Below are positions 1-6,775 of a stretch of 21,582 nucleotides of DNA, piece after piece. This stretch comes from DATJIG01 sp035493495 (lineage in GTDB: Bacteria; Pseudomonadota; Alphaproteobacteria; SMXQ01): the NCBI GenBank assembly GCA_035493495.1, contig DATJIG010000289.1, positions 1-21,582 on the forward strand, written 5' to 3'. The notes beneath the pieces are model-generated. The model searched no databases, was not told the origin of the DNA, and was given only the letters and a program-made list of their open reading frames with translations. A program made the translations under genes and the position numbers. Every line of letters begins with the position of its first letter. The first letter of the stretch is position 1.

Positions 1-1
1 G

Positions 2-2050
2 ATCGTCGGCACGTTCGCGATCATGAACGCGTTCGGATTCTCCATCAACGCGCTGTCGCTGTTCGGTCTCGTGCTGTCGATCGGCATCGTCGTCGACGAC
101 GCGATCGTCGTCGTCGAGAACGTCGAGCGCAGCATCGAGAACGGCCTCAGCCCGCGCGACGCCACCTTGAAGGCCATGAGCGAAGTGACGGGGCCGATCA
201 TCGCCATCGCCCTCGTGCTGTGCGCGGTGTTCGTGCCGATCGCCTTCATCAGCGGCCTGACCGGGCAGTTCTACCGTCAGTTCGCGCTGACCATCACCTT
301 CTCGACCATCATCTCGGCGTTCAACTCGCTGACGCTGTCGCCGGCGCTCGCCGCGACGCTGCTGCGCGGCCACGACGCCAAGCGCGACTGGCTGACGCGC
401 GGCATGGATGCCGTTCTCGGCCGCTTCTTCCGCGGCTTCAACCATCTGTTCCGCAAAGGCTCCGAGGGCTACAGCCGCGGCGTCACCGGCATCTTGGGCC
501 GCAAGTCGGCGGCGATGCTGGTGTATGTGGCGCTCCTCGGTGCTACCTGGGTCGGCTTCGGAGCTGTTCCCCCCGGCTTCGTGCCGACCCAGGACAAGCA
601 ATACCTGGTGAGCTTCGCGCAGCTTCCCGACGGCGCGACGCTTGACCGCACCGAGGACGTGATCCGGCAGATGTCGGACATCGCGCTCAAGGAGCCCGGC
701 GTCGAAAGCGCGGTGTCGTTCCCGGGCCTCTCGATCAACGGCTTCATCAACAGCCCGTCGGCCGGCATTGTCTTCGTGACGTTGAAGCCGTTCGAGGAGC
801 GGCGGTCTGCGGCACTCTCGGGCAACGCCATCGCCCAGACGCTGCAGAAGAAGTTCGCCGGCGTGTCGGATGCGTTCATCGCCATCTTTCCGCCGCCGCC
901 GGTCCAGGGTCTCGGCACCATCGGTGGGTTCAAGCTCCAGGTCGAGGATCGTACCGACCAGGGCTACGAGGCGCTGGACGCGGCGATGAAGCAGGTGCAG
1001 GCCAAGGCCATGGCGGCGCCCGGACTCGCCCGCGTGTTCACCAGCTACAACATCGGCGTGCCGCAGCTTTACGCCAACCTCGACCGCACCAAGGCGCAGC
1101 AACTCGGGGTCGACATCCAGTCGGTGTTCGACGCGCTGCAGATCTATCTGGGCTCGCTCTACGTCAACGACTTCAACCGCTTCGGCCGCACCTACCAGGT
1201 GATCGCGCAGGCCGACAAGGAGTTCCGCTCGAAGCCCGACGACATCCTGCGGCTGCAGACCAAGACCGTCGATGGCCACATGGTGCCGTTGGGCAGCCTG
1301 ATCCGCGTCTCGGAGACCACGGGCCCCGACAACGCCATGCGCTACAACGCCTTCCGCTCCGCCGATCTCAATGGCGGGCCGGCGCCCGGCTATTCGAGCG
1401 GCCAGGCCCAAGCGGCGATCACCAAGATCCTCAACGAGACGCTGCCCCAGGGCATGCGCTTCGAGTGGACCGAGCTGACGTATCAGCAGATCCTGTCCGG
1501 CAACACCGCGCTGTTCGTGTTCCCGATCTGCGTGCTGCTGGTGTTCCTGGTGCTGGCGGCGCAGTACGAGAGCCTGTTCCTGCCGCTCGCCATCATCCTG
1601 ATCGTGCCGATGTGCCTCCTGTCGGCGATCACCGGCGTGTGGCTGACCGGCGGCGACAACAACATCTTCACCCAGATCAGCCTGTTCGTGCTGATCGGAC
1701 TCGCCTGCAAGAACGCGATCCTGATCGTCGAGTTCGCGCGCGAGCTGGAGATCCACGGCAAGGGCACGCTGGCGGCGGCGGTCGAGGCGGCGCGGCTGCG
1801 GTTGCGGCCGATTCTGATGACGTCGTTCGCGTTCATCATGGGCGTGGTGCCGCTGGTAGTCTCCTCGGGCGCCGGCGCCGAGATGCGTCATGCCATGGGC
1901 GTCGCCGTGTTCTCGGGTATGCTCGGCGTCACCTTCTTCGGTCTGTTCCTCACGCCCGTGTTCTACGTGCTGATGCGGATGCTGGAGAAGCGGGTGACCG
2001 GCCGCGAGAAGCCGCGCAGCCACGAGAAAGTGCTCGAACTTGCCGCCTGA
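2..2050 (+). CDS. RND multidrug efflux pump, inner-membrane subunit (AcrB/MexB-like), 5' end outside the window
   Basis: Proton-driven inner-membrane subunit of a tripartite drug efflux pump (HAE-1 branch of the RND superfamily). The reading frame is open from the first codon in the window, so the N-terminal third is cut off by the window edge, not lost. Soon after the edge comes LSIGIVVDDAIVVVEN, the helix-4 motif with the paired Asp used for proton relay (Asp407/Asp408 in AcrB). A large periplasmic porter region follows. The second membrane domain contains IGLACKNAILIVEF, with the Lys that pairs with the Asp residues. About 680 residues are visible against roughly 1,040 in full AcrB-type pumps, which fits the missing start. 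It ends in a basic tail. The membrane-fusion partner gene is expected upstream, outside the window. Substrates cannot be told from sequence. Confidence 0.95.
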   Translation: MVGTFAIMNAFGFSINALSLFGLVLSIGIVVDDAIVVVENVERSIENGLSPRDATLKAMSEVTGPIIAIALVLCAVFVPIAFISGLTGQFYRQFALTITFSTIISAFNSLTLSPALAATLLRGHDAKRDWLTRGMDAVLGRFFRGFNHLFRKGSEGYSRGVTGILGRKSAAMLVYVALLGATWVGFGAVPPGFVPTQDKQYLVSFAQLPDGATLDRTEDVIRQMSDIALKEPGVESAVSFPGLSINGFINSPSAGIVFVTLKPFEERRSAALSGNAIAQTLQKKFAGVSDAFIAIFPPPPVQGLGTIGGFKLQVEDRTDQGYEALDAAMKQVQAKAMAAPGLARVFTSYNIGVPQLYANLDRTKAQQLGVDIQSVFDALQIYLGSLYVNDFNRFGRTYQVIAQADKEFRSKPDDILRLQTKTVDGHMVPLGSLIRVSETTGPDNAMRYNAFRSADLNGGPAPGYSSGQAQAAITKILNETLPQGMRFEWTELTYQQILSGNTALFVFPICVLLVFLVLAAQYESLFLPLAIILIVPMCLLSAITGVWLTGGDNNIFTQISLFVLIGLACKNAILIVEFARELEIHGKGTLAAAVEAARLRLRPILMTSFAFIMGVVPLVVSSGAGAEMRHAMGVAVFSGMLGVTFFGLFLTPVFYVLMRMLEKRVTGREKPRSHEKVLELAA

Positions 2051-2078
2051 GGCTCAGTTACACAACACGGAGGTTCCC

Positions 2079-2591
2079 ATGACGTTGTCTCTGTACCGCG
2101 CCTCGGTGCCGGTGCTCATCCGGGCGTTCGACCGCCTGACGCAGATCCTCGACAAGGGCGTGGCGTTCGCCGGCGAGCGCAAGTTCGACCCGGAGCTGCT
2201 GGTGAACGCGCGGCTCGCCGCCGACATGCTGCCGTTGGCGCGGCAGGTGCAGCTGGCGAGCGACACCGCCAAGGGCGCCGCCGCACGCCTCGCCGGAGTC
2301 GCGGTGCCCAGCTTCGACGACACCGAGAAGACCTTTCCCGAGCTTCACGCCCGCATCGGCAAGACGGTGAAGTTCATGGAGAGCGTGAACGAGGCGCAGT
2401 TCGAGGGAGCCGCCGACCGTACGATCGCCTTCAAGGCCGGACCCTACCAGCTCCGCTTCACCGGCGAGAGCTACCTGTTCACGTTCGTGCTGCCGAACTT
2501 CTTTTTCCACATCACGACGGCGTACGACATCCTGCGCCACTCGGGCGTGCCGCTCGGCAAGACCGACTACCTCGGCGAGATCGGCGTCTGA
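2079..2591 (+). CDS. DUF1993 family protein
   Basis: A 170-residue soluble protein with no signal peptide or membrane helix. The opening SLYRASVPVLIRAFDRLTQ, the central FPELHARIGKT region and the aromatic C-terminal stretch FVLPNFFFHITTAYDILRHSGVPLGKTDYLG match my memory of the DUF1993 family. This is a four-helix, DinB-like fold with no established reaction. The ATG at 2079 is preceded by GGAGG at 2069-2073. An upstream in-frame start at 2040 would overlap the pump gene and has no ribosome binding site. The gene starts 28 bases after the pump stop, so the two may be co-transcribed. It converges with the glycosyltransferase gene, with only 15 bases between the stops. Confidence 0.8.
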   Translation: MTLSLYRASVPVLIRAFDRLTQILDKGVAFAGERKFDPELLVNARLAADMLPLARQVQLASDTAKGAAARLAGVAVPSFDDTEKTFPELHARIGKTVKFMESVNEAQFEGAADRTIAFKAGPYQLRFTGESYLFTFVLPNFFFHITTAYDILRHSGVPLGKTDYLGEIGV

Positions 2592-2606
2592 GCGTCGAGT
2601 GACGGT

Positions 2607-3704
2607 TCAGGCGAAGGTCGTCAGCCAGTCGCGCCACTCGCGGGCGCGCGCGGTCCAGGTGTAGTCGGCGCGGATGCGGCGCGTCTGCTCGGCCAGGTGC
2701 GCGGCGAGCGCGTCGGGATGAGCCTCTGCCTCGCGCAGGGCTGCGATCACCATCGCCGCGTAGGCGTTGGTGGCGTCGAACACGTCGCCCTCGATCTTGA
2801 GCAGCCGCGCGAACCCGGCGGTGGTTTCGGGCAGTGCTCCGAACTCGGTCGCGAGCACGAGCGCGCCGGATGCCATCGCCTCGAGCGCCGCGATGCACGA
2901 CGTCTCGGGGTACAGGCTCGGGTAGGTGAGGGCGGCGACGTCGTGCATTTCGCGGGCGAGCGCCGGCTGCGCCAGCACCCCTTCGTAGCTGACGCCGGGC
3001 AGCGCCCGGGCGAGCTCGTAGAGCGACGTGTAGCGATCGGCCGCCGCGTCGCCGTGATAGAGCGACATGCCCGAGAACACCCTGAGCCGCGCCTCGGGGA
3101 TCGCCTTGCGGATGGTCGGGAAGGCGATCAGCAGCAGGTTGAGGCCGCGGAACGGCGTGCTGGTGTAGGCGAGCGTCGGCGGCTCGCCGCGCTTGAACCA
3201 CGGCTCGGCGACCGGCTGGTCGAGGAACGCGGGCGCGATGGCGTTGCGGCGAACCGCCATGCGGTTGGGCGGAATCGCGAACACGCGCTCGTATTCCGCC
3301 GCCTGCCAGTTGCTGGTCATGGCGAAGGCGGTCCACGCGTCGCGCTCCTCGGGGCGGGCGAGCGGCCGCATCTGCGGCTGGTCGGTCGCGAGGTGATTCC
3401 ACAGGATCAGCGGCTTGCCGGGCCCGAGCGCGTGGCGCGCCATGGCGCCGAACGGATAGGACAACGAGACGACGATGTCGAAGCGGTCGAGCGCCGCGAC
3501 GTCGTATTCGTCGGCGGGAAGGAAATTGATGCCCCGCGAAGAGCGCGGCGCCCGCACGTGGTTGACGAACGACACGTCGATGCCGAGCGCAGCCAGCTCG
3601 GTCGCGAGATAGACGGCGGCCGACTGCGTCCCGCCGAGCGGCTCGTGGAACGGTGTGTCCGCGTCGTAGGCGCGGTTCGCAATGTCGACGAAAACGAGCT
3701 TCAT
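2607..3704 (-). CDS. GT4-type (GT-B fold) glycosyltransferase
   Basis: Probable retaining glycosyltransferase that moves a sugar from a nucleotide-sugar donor to an unknown acceptor in the cytoplasm. It has 365 residues, normal for the family. The N-terminal Rossmann half carries GGTQSAAVYLATELAALG (about residues 24-41), the usual acceptor-side glycine-rich loop of GT4 enzymes. The C-terminal donor half has LAYTSTPFRGLNLLL (about 178-192). It also has the EX7E-type motif YPETSCIAALEAMASGALV, with Glu267 and Glu275. No signal peptide is seen. The ATG at 3704 is the natural start because it opens the first beta strand (MKLVFVDIAN). It stands alone, with no polysaccharide or lipid A cluster around it, so the acceptor cannot be guessed. 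Confidence 0.85.
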   Translation of the reverse strand: MKLVFVDIANRAYDADTPFHEPLGGTQSAAVYLATELAALGIDVSFVNHVRAPRSSRGINFLPADEYDVAALDRFDIVVSLSYPFGAMARHALGPGKPLILWNHLATDQPQMRPLARPEERDAWTAFAMTSNWQAAEYERVFAIPPNRMAVRRNAIAPAFLDQPVAEPWFKRGEPPTLAYTSTPFRGLNLLLIAFPTIRKAIPEARLRVFSGMSLYHGDAAADRYTSLYELARALPGVSYEGVLAQPALAREMHDVAALTYPSLYPETSCIAALEAMASGALVLATEFGALPETTAGFARLLKIEGDVFDATNAYAAMVIAALREAEAHPDALAAHLAEQTRRIRADYTWTARAREWRDWLTTFA

Positions 3705-3765
3705 CGGCGTCGGCCGGTGGTTCGGGGCGCCGATTAGTCCCGCGATTCAGGGCGAAACGCAAGAT

Positions 3766-3785
3766 GGCGGCGGTGGTCCGCCGCC
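3766..3785 (-). terminator. GC-rich hairpin between haemoglobin and glycosyltransferase genes
   Basis: GGCGGCGG, loop TGGT, CCGCCGCC form a perfect 8-bp stem in the 96-base gap downstream of the truncated haemoglobin (minus strand). No T-run follows on either strand, so it is at best a weak or factor-assisted terminator. It could also be an incidental GC palindrome. Confidence 0.3.
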
Positions 3786-3800
3786 GGATTCGGGATCAGG

Positions 3801-4259
3801 CTAGGCGCGGCGCCGGAAGCGTTCGCCCCTGCCGAGCAGGACGCCATTCATCGTCGCGATGCCCATTTCGAGGCTCTCGGCGATGCGATGGGCGCGGTCG
3901 ATGAAATGATCGGCCGCCTTGGGCGGGCAGACCTCGCGCGCGGTCGCCTCGAACAACGCGAGCCAGCGGTCGAAATGCCCGGCGTCGATCGGCAGCGGCA
4001 GGTGCTTGGCCATCGGCTGGCCGTGGTAGCGGCCGGTCATCAGGGCGACCGACGACCAGAACTCGCACATGCGGGCGAGGTGCGGCTCCCAGTCGGTGAT
4101 GCGCGCCGCGAAGATCGGATTCAGCACGTCGTCCTCACGTACCTTCGCGTAGAAGGCGCGGACCAGGGTTTCGATCATCGCCGCGTCGATGCCGGTCTCT
4201 TGCTGGATGCGTGCGGTGATGTCGGCGCGGCGGGAGGCTTCGAAATCGGGGTGCGACAT
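3801..4259 (-). CDS. Group III truncated haemoglobin
   Basis: Small haem protein of 152 residues; group III members (Campylobacter Ctb is the reference) bind O2 and NO and are linked to nitrosative stress. By alignment from memory to Ctb, Tyr37 in AFYAKV is the B10 Tyr, His60 in WEPHLAR is the E7 His, His86 in KHLPLP is the proximal F8 His, and Trp99 in HFDRWL is the G8 Trp. The spacing of these residues and the length support group III over groups I and II, and there is no signal peptide. It lies 81 bases downstream of the NsrR-type gene on the same strand, so it may be in its operon. It could instead have its own promoter: a partial NsrR half-site (AACAAATAT, 4292-4300) lies in the gap. NO detoxification beside a nitrite reductase is the inferred role. 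Confidence 0.9.
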   Translation of the reverse strand: MSHPDFEASRRADITARIQQETGIDAAMIETLVRAFYAKVREDDVLNPIFAARITDWEPHLARMCEFWSSVALMTGRYHGQPMAKHLPLPIDAGHFDRWLALFEATAREVCPPKAADHFIDRAHRIAESLEMGIATMNGVLLGRGERFRRRA

Positions 4260-4340
4260 GGGAACCTACGGAACGGTCGGCGTTGCCGGATAACAAATAT
4301 GCGGGAGTCTGGATTATGCAAGTGGCCGCGCGGCGACGGC

Positions 4341-4805
4341 TTACGACGCTTTTTTTGCGGGTTTCGCCGGCAAGGGAATGTCGAGAAGCTGTGCCAGCTT
4401 TCGGCGCGGCGAGATCAGGTCGGCGAGGGTGTAGGCGTCGAGCACGCCGAGGAACGCGTTCAGCGCCTTGTTGAGGGCGTGGCGCAGGATGCACGTCGAT
4501 TCGATGCGGCAGCCCGCATCCGACTTCTGGAAGCATTCGACCACCGCCAGATCTTCCTCGGTCTGCCGCACCAGGGTGCCGATGTTGATCGACTCCGGCG
4601 CCCGCGCCAGCGACATGCCGCCGCCCTTGCCGCGCACGTTGGTCAGATAGCCGAGCTGGCCGAGACGAAACACCACCTTCATGAGGTGGTTGCGGGAGAT
4701 GCCGTAGCCGCGGGCGATCTCGTCAATGGTCGCCATCTCGCCGTTCTTGGCGCCGACGAACATGAGGACGCGGAGGCAGTAGTCGGTGAAAGTGGTGAGT
4801 CGCAT
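4341..4805 (-). CDS. nsrR: NsrR-type NO-sensing Rrf2-family repressor
   Basis: Rrf2-family winged-helix repressor, 154 residues. The start MRLTTFTDYCLRVLMF is the family signature. The helix-turn-helix covers about residues 27-50 (IDEIARGYGISRNHLMKVV), followed by a wing with GKGGGMSLA. Three cysteines, Cys91, Cys99 and Cys105, have the C-x7-C-x5-C spacing of Bacillus NsrR. Asp8, the fourth cluster ligand known from Bacillus and Streptomyces NsrR, is present. This favours NsrR over IscR or RirA. NO destroys the cluster and releases DNA. The ATG at 4805 is chosen because the conserved N-terminus begins there; extension to 4919 would add unrelated residues. Its neighbours (truncated haemoglobin, nirK cluster) and NsrR-like operators at 4934, 6692 and 10037 agree. 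The C-terminus ends in a Lys/Ala-rich tail. Confidence 0.92.
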   Translation of the reverse strand: MRLTTFTDYCLRVLMFVGAKNGEMATIDEIARGYGISRNHLMKVVFRLGQLGYLTNVRGKGGGMSLARAPESINIGTLVRQTEEDLAVVECFQKSDAGCRIESTCILRHALNKALNAFLGVLDAYTLADLISPRRKLAQLLDIPLPAKPAKKAS

Positions 4806-4850
4806 CGACAGACCTGTTGGACCGGATAGCCCATATCTATAAACCAGTAT

Positions 4851-4864
4851 TTGATATACCGCAA
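4851..4864. promoter_or_regulatory. FNR/NnrR/FixK-type box
   Basis: TTGAT ATAC CGCAA fits the TTGAT-N4-ATCAA dyad bound by Crp/Fnr-family regulators, with one half perfect. It lies in the divergent gap between nsrR (starts 4805) and the membrane-protein/copCD unit (starts 4976). If it is centred at -41.5 for nsrR, transcription would start near 4816, with a weak -10 (TATCCG, minus strand, 4823-4828). No good -10 appears at the matching distance on the plus strand. Confidence 0.55.
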
Positions 4865-4933
4865 ATACTTGCGTTGGCCCGAGGTCAGCCCACGCATGGC
4901 TGGCTCCGTGGAAACGCACTGGCCCGCCGACAC

Positions 4934-4960
4934 ATAAGATGTATTAAACATACATCTTAT
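4934..4960. promoter_or_regulatory. NsrR operator, perfect 11-bp palindrome
   Basis: Arms ATAAGATGTAT and ATACATCTTAT are perfectly complementary around the spacer TAAAC. The core 23 bases (4936-4958) closely fit the enterobacterial NsrR pattern of two 11-base AAGATGYATTT-type half-sites around one base. It is A+T-rich in a GC-rich region. It ends 15 bases before the start codon of the next gene and just before its Shine-Dalgarno sequence, so a bound repressor would cover the transcription start. Confidence 0.85.
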
Positions 4961-4975
4961 CCACGGGAGGGTCTC

Positions 4976-5371
4976 ATGCAGGACGATGCACGGTTTTCCA
5001 ACGTTCCCCGGGTCGGCGAACTGCATCCGGTGATCTACGAGGTGCTGGCTGGCTCGGTGGTGTGGACGGTTGTGGCGCTGACGGCGCTGTTCTCAACCGA
5101 TTCCGAGACGTCGCTGATGCTCGCGGTGGTCGGCGGCTTCGCCGCCGCATTCGTCGGCATCCCGCTGTGGCTGCGCAAGATCGCCCGGTCGAAGCGCGCC
5201 CAGTCCAAGCCGCTTCCCTTCAGGGAATGGATCCACGCGCGCTTCGAGGTCCTGGGCGGCACCATGGCCGCGGGTGAGGCGGCGCTCCTGGTGCTGCTCG
5301 CACCGGTGTCCCTGGCGATGGGCCTGACCGTCGCCTCGGTGATCCGGTTGTACATCGCTCAGGGCGCGTAG
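4976..5371 (+). CDS. Small three-helix membrane protein of unknown family, copy A
   Basis: Family not recognised; 131 residues. A short polar N-terminus (ARFSNVPRVGELHP) leads into two close hydrophobic helices (about 24-44 and 48-67). A basic loop follows (KIARSKRAQSKPLPFREW), then an amphipathic link and a long C-terminal hydrophobic stretch (about 97-126). There is no signal peptidase site, haem-binding CxxCH or metal-binding cluster. The start is supported by GGGAGG at 4965-4970. A paralogue at 10132-10533 shares about 71 positions by hand count, including LHPx2Y, VWTV, ALFSTD and REWxxARFE. It is the first gene of a unit continuing into copC (23-base gap) and copD, directly behind an NsrR-type operator. 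A role in nitrite/NO or copper physiology is inferred from context only. Confidence 0.85.
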   Translation: MQDDARFSNVPRVGELHPVIYEVLAGSVVWTVVALTALFSTDSETSLMLAVVGGFAAAFVGIPLWLRKIARSKRAQSKPLPFREWIHARFEVLGGTMAAGEAALLVLLAPVSLAMGLTVASVIRLYIAQGA

Positions 5372-5394
5372 CCGCCGGCGGGGAGGGGGCCGGT

Positions 5395-5763
5395 ATGGGG
5401 ATCGTTCAAGTCGTCGTCGCCGGCGCGCTGGCCGTGGCGGCAATGGTCTACGGCGGCGAGGCGGCCGCTCATGCGTCGCTCGTCGCCGCCACCCCTCCGG
5501 CGGGCGGCGTCGCCGCGGCGCCGCAGGAGGTGATGCTCGTCTTCACCGAGCGCATCGACGCCGCGTTCAGCACCGTCGAGGTCCGCGACTCCAGCGGCGA
5601 ACGCGTCGACGCCGGGAATACGCACGTCGACGCGGGCAACCCGAAATGTCTGAGGGTGTCGCTGCCGCCGTTGCCGCGCGGCGCCTACCGCGTCCTGTGG
5701 AAGGCGGTCGCGACCGACATGCACGTGAAGAACGGCGACTTCACGTTCCGGATCGAGCCCTAG
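5395..5763 (+). CDS. copC: Periplasmic CopC-type copper-binding protein
   Basis: Periplasmic copper carrier of the CopC family, 122 residues. A signal peptide covers about residues 1-25 and would be cut before His26 (GEAAAHASLV), leaving the N-terminal His needed for the high-affinity Cu(II) site. The conserved ATPP, FTERID and G-Y-R-V-LW-K segments follow. The C-terminal DMH (Asp108, His110) supplies the remaining expected Cu(II) ligands, and no Met-rich Cu(I) loop is seen. GGAGG at 5382-5386 precedes the ATG. The gene sits between small membrane protein A and copD (start 5 bases after this stop), in the usual copC-copD order. Because the next operon encodes two copper enzymes, a delivery role is more likely than resistance alone; that is inference. 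Confidence 0.88.
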   Translation: MGIVQVVVAGALAVAAMVYGGEAAAHASLVAATPPAGGVAAAPQEVMLVFTERIDAAFSTVEVRDSSGERVDAGNTHVDAGNPKCLRVSLPPLPRGAYRVLWKAVATDMHVKNGDFTFRIEP

Positions 5764-5768
5764 CGCCC

Positions 5769-6662
5769 GTGGAGTCCCTGGTCCGGTGTTGTGAGGCCGT
5801 CCAGGTGGCGGGCCTGATGCAGGTGGTCGGAGTCGCGGCGTTTGCCGTGCTGGTTTCCGGCGCGCCGTTCCGTGCCTTTCCCGTTCGACTCTTCGTTGTC
5901 AGCGCGCTGGCCAGCATAGTCGCCGGCGCGGCATGCCTCTGTGCCCAGACGGCCCATATCGGCGGACAGGCGATACCGTCGCTCGATCTCCTCGCGACGA
6001 TGGCGTTGCGGACGGAATACGGGCACGTCTGCATCGCACGCATGGCCCTTCTTGTCCTTGCGGTCGGCGTGGTGGTCGGAGCCGCCCCCGACGCGGTTCC
6101 GGCGCGCCGCATGTGGCTCGCCTTCGGCGCCGCGGTCGCGGCACTCGCCACCGTGGCGATCACCGGCCATGCGTCCGCCGCCGGGCCGGATCAATGGCCG
6201 ATCGCCGCGATCTACGTCGTCCACCTCGTCGCGTCGGCGGTCTGGCTCGGCGGTCTGTTGCCGTTCGCCGTCGCTCTCCATGCCGCGCGACGGGCCGACA
6301 AGGACGGCATTATCGCCGCGGTGGACATCGCTCGCCGATTCTCGACCTTGGGCCTCGTCGCGGTCGTCGCGCTCGTCGCCAGCGGTCTCGTCAACGCCGC
6401 GTTCACCGTCGGACGTTTTACGGCTCTCCTGACTGATCCCTACGGAATCCTGCTGAGTGCAAAGCTCGCGCTGTTCGCGGCGATGCTGACGTTCGCCGCG
6501 GTGAACCGCTGCGTGCTGCTGCCGCAACTTGTGACCGGCGATCGGCCGGCGCGCGCATCGCGGCGACTGGCGCGCAACGCGGCGCTCGAGCTCGCTCTGG
6601 GAATCGCCGTCGTCGTGGTCGCCGTGCAGCTCGGCGCTGCGCCGCCGCCCGGCGCGCCCTGA
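5769..6662 (+). CDS. copD: CopD-family inner-membrane copper transport protein
   Basis: Polytopic inner-membrane protein of the CopD family, about 297 residues with some eight hydrophobic segments. It is thought to move copper from CopC into the cytoplasm. The signature AIYVVHLVASAVWLGGLLPF (His plus WLGG) lies mid-protein, and a His occurs in ITGHASAAGP just before it. The frame is open further upstream into copC, but that part translates to Arg-rich non-membrane sequence. I therefore place the start at GTG 5769, just before the first hydrophobic helix and 5 bases after the copC stop. No strong ribosome binding site is visible, which suggests translational coupling. The gene ends 113 bases before ncgA. 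The start is uncertain; the family is fairly secure. Confidence 0.82.
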   Translation: MESLVRCCEAVQVAGLMQVVGVAAFAVLVSGAPFRAFPVRLFVVSALASIVAGAACLCAQTAHIGGQAIPSLDLLATMALRTEYGHVCIARMALLVLAVGVVVGAAPDAVPARRMWLAFGAAVAALATVAITGHASAAGPDQWPIAAIYVVHLVASAVWLGGLLPFAVALHAARRADKDGIIAAVDIARRFSTLGLVAVVALVASGLVNAAFTVGRFTALLTDPYGILLSAKLALFAAMLTFAAVNRCVLLPQLVTGDRPARASRRLARNAALELALGIAVVVVAVQLGAAPPPGAP

Positions 6663-6691
6663 TCGTCGCCGACGGCGCGGCGCGACTCGAT

Positions 6692-6714
6692 AACATGTAT
6701 TTTAAATATTGCTT
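6692..6714. promoter_or_regulatory. NsrR-type operator of the ncgABC-nirK operon
   Basis: AACATGTATTT, centre T, AAATATTGCTT. The left half matches the NsrR half-site AANATGYATTT at every position; the right half matches 8 of 11. It lies 61 bases before the ncgA start, in the only A+T-rich part of the copD-ncgA gap. In Nitrosomonas europaea the equivalent operon is repressed by NsrR. A small hairpin (GCTTCG, ATCC, CGAAGC, 6711-6726) overlaps its right edge. Confidence 0.75.
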
Positions 6715-6734
6715 CGATCCCGAAGCGTCGCTAT

Positions 6735-6757
6735 AAGCAGTCTATAAAATATTTGTT
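6735..6757. promoter_or_regulatory. Possible second, weaker NsrR site before ncgA
   Basis: AAGCAGTCTAT, centre A, AAATATTTGTT. The right half fits the pattern at 9 of 11 positions, the left at 7 of 11. It lies between the stronger operator and the ncgA Shine-Dalgarno sequence, where a repressor would block transcription. It may just be an A+T-rich promoter core. Confidence 0.35.
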
Positions 6758-6775
6758 CTAGGTGGAGAGGACGCG

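Noticed and set aside
2697..3737. Long plus-strand open frame opposite the glycosyltransferase
   Set aside because: It is an Arg/Gly/Val-rich mirror of a clear glycosyltransferase with conserved motifs; high GC leaves long antisense frames open.
4805..4919. N-terminally extended version of the NsrR-type protein
   Set aside because: The extension lacks family similarity and would cover the FNR-type box; MRLTTFTDYCLRV is the canonical start.
5646..5768. Extended CopD start inside copC
   Set aside because: The added residues are Arg-rich and out of frame with copC coding; the membrane protein begins at about 5769.
6711..6726. GCTTCG-ATCC-CGAAGC as a terminator after copD
   Set aside because: Short stem with no T-run, lying in the promoter region; more likely incidental or part of the operator area.
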